6,733 bases of DNA from a bacterium (lineage in GTDB: Bacteria > Arandabacterota > Arandabacteria > Arandabacterales > Arandabacteraceae): contig JALGWB010000119.1 in the NCBI GenBank assembly GCA_025774405.1, positions 1 through 6,733 on the forward strand, given 5' to 3'. A program made the position numbers and the translations under genes. Shown here piece after piece: positions 5,592 through 6,733 of the stretch (positions within the stretch are counted from its first letter, which is position 1; each line of letters starts with the position of its first letter). The notes below the pieces were generated by a model. The model had not been told where the DNA came from. It saw only the letters and a program-made list of their open reading frames with translations, and made no database searches.

Positions 5592-6733
5592 ATGAAGCGG
5601 CAGTTGTTGGCTGGTGTGTTTGTGGGTCTGATTGCTCTCACTGTGTCAGCGGAAACGTATCGGCAGGTCACACCGCCTGAGGTACTCAAGAATGACCATG
5701 GTCCTGATTGGTCACCTGTTGGCTCGGAACTGGTATTCCATTCGAACCGTAGGGGTGGTCTGCAGATTTTCAGAGTGCCTGCAGAAGGCGGTGAGCTCGT
5801 GCAGGTAACATCCGACGAGGCGTTGAACCTCTACCCTGCGTGGTCCCATTCTGGAGATAGAATCGCCTACCAGCGGGGAACCATCTCAGAATCAGGCGAT
5901 ATTTGGACAATATCCCCCGACGGCACGTTTCCACAGCAAGTAACCTACGGAGGCCTGGATAAAATGCCGGACTGGTCACCGGATGACAGCATGATCGTAT
6001 TTTCCCGCGACGGTGACCTTTGGATCATTCGGCCTGCCGGCGGTCGGCTGGAGCAGGTTACCGGCGGACCGGATCAGGATCTAGCACCTGCCTGGTCACC
6101 AGATGGTACCAAGATAGCCTTTGCGCGGGAACGGGACGGTAATTGGGACATATGGGCGGTTGATCTAAGCAGTGGCGCCGAGATTCAACTAACAGATTCA
6201 CCAAGCTATGAGTCCCACCCTACGTGGTCACCGGATGGATCCATGATCGCTTACGTCGGTGAGGTCTATGGATCGCCGACTGGGACTGGGATCTGGGTGA
6301 TCCCATCGAAAGGAGGAGAGCCAGTCCTCGTCACAGCTCAGTTTGGAGGGGGGGGTAGCGAACCGGATTGGTCACCACTTGGGGATGCTATCGCATTCAG
6401 TTCAATGGTCCTAGCAAAATCTATCTGGATAGTTGAAGAGATGGACTTGCCTATAGTTGAGATTACTAGTGGTGTTGAGTTTCGGCCAGTTTCCCATCCT
6501 GGTGAACTGTTTTTTGACGTCGCTGTCACACTTAATGTTGCTGTGGGAGCCCGTATCGTTCTAGCTGGCGACTGCTTCGGTACTGAGCCGACAATGGTTG
6601 ACGATATCATAGCGATGGACATAAGACACCCCGACGGTAGTAGCACCTACTTGGTGCATGATTACTCTCAGGGTTGTCAGGGCTATCTTTCCGAATTACC
6701 CCCGGAGGAGGTTACCTATCTTTTTGAGCCTGG
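5592..6733 (+). CDS. Secreted TolB-like six-bladed beta-propeller protein, 3' end outside window
   Basis: The frame is open from the ATG to the right edge (380 complete codons). Residues 1-20 are a signal peptide (MKRQLL, hydrophobic core, cleavage after VSA). Residues 36-280 contain six PD40/WD40-like repeats marked by Trp-Ser motifs at W40, W84, W128, W168, W212 and W260, about 40-48 residues apart, most with the PDWSPDGSMIAF-type core. Six such repeats make a TolB-like propeller, normally a protein-binding or scaffold domain in the periplasm or outside the cell. After about residue 290 the sequence changes to a strand-rich region with two cysteines (328 and 362), perhaps an Ig-like domain, cut by the window. 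Nothing catalytic is visible. TolB itself is unlikely: its N-terminal domain is missing here and the extra C-terminal region is not found in TolB. The gene lies apart from the nuclease operon and is probably unrelated. A run of eight G at 6348-6355 lies inside it. Confidence 0.85.
   Translation, partial: MKRQLLAGVFVGLIALTVSAETYRQVTPPEVLKNDHGPDWSPVGSELVFHSNRRGGLQIFRVPAEGGELVQVTSDEALNLYPAWSHSGDRIAYQRGTISESGDIWTISPDGTFPQQVTYGGLDKMPDWSPDDSMIVFSRDGDLWIIRPAGGRLEQVTGGPDQDLAPAWSPDGTKIAFARERDGNWDIWAVDLSSGAEIQLTDSPSYESHPTWSPDGSMIAYVGEVYGSPTGTGIWVIPSKGGEPVLVTAQFGGGGSEPDWSPLGDAIAFSSMVLAKSIWIVEEMDLPIVEITSGVEFRPVSHPGELFFDVAVTLNVAVGARIVLAGDCFGTEPTMVDDIIAMDIRHPDGSSTYLVHDYSQGCQGYLSELPPEEVTYLFEP

Noticed and set aside
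5592..6460. Propeller protein as TolB of the Tol-Pal system
   Set aside because: The protein goes straight from signal peptide to propeller without TolB's N-terminal domain, has an extra C-terminal region, and no tol or pal genes are nearby.

Overview
The window looks bacterial. Gene starts carry Shine-Dalgarno sequences, two sigma70-type promoters are readable, and two proteins have classical signal peptides. A six-bladed TolB-like propeller protein and a secreted protein with a BamE/SmpA-like tail suggest a Gram-negative lineage, perhaps one of the uncultured FCB-type phyla. That placement is inference only, because no RNA gene or taxonomic marker is present.

Layout. Positions 2-916 (+) hold a beta-class DNA methyltransferase whose start lies left of the window. 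After a 253-base convergent spacer come four genes on the minus strand, transcribed right to left. In transcription order they are a 71-residue helical protein (4508-4293), a 717-residue Rad50/SbcC-like zinc-hook ATPase (4288-2135), a 173-residue PD-(D/E)XK-type nuclease (2132-1611) and a 125-residue secreted protein (1547-1170). The first three are separated by 4 and 2 bases and share a good promoter at 4602-4631, so they form a tight operon. The secreted protein sits 63 bases further on and may have its own weak promoter. Positions 4632-5505 hold no intact gene that I can defend, only open frames without starts that look like decayed coding sequence. At 5592 a secreted beta-propeller gene starts on the plus strand, with its own promoter and ribosome binding site, and runs off the right edge.

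How the genes may work together. The operon joins a Rad50-like DNA-end sensing ATPase with a PD-(D/E)XK nuclease instead of Mre11/SbcD, plus a small helical partner. This parts list recalls Lamassu-type SMC defence systems (SMC protein, nuclease effector, small helical subunit), but the proteins are much smaller than usual and the gene order differs. A DNA methyltransferase about 700 bases away raises the possibility of a modification-guided system, although it is convergent and not in the operon. This operon is the best candidate in the window for an undescribed system. Its function in defence is inference and not shown by the sequence.
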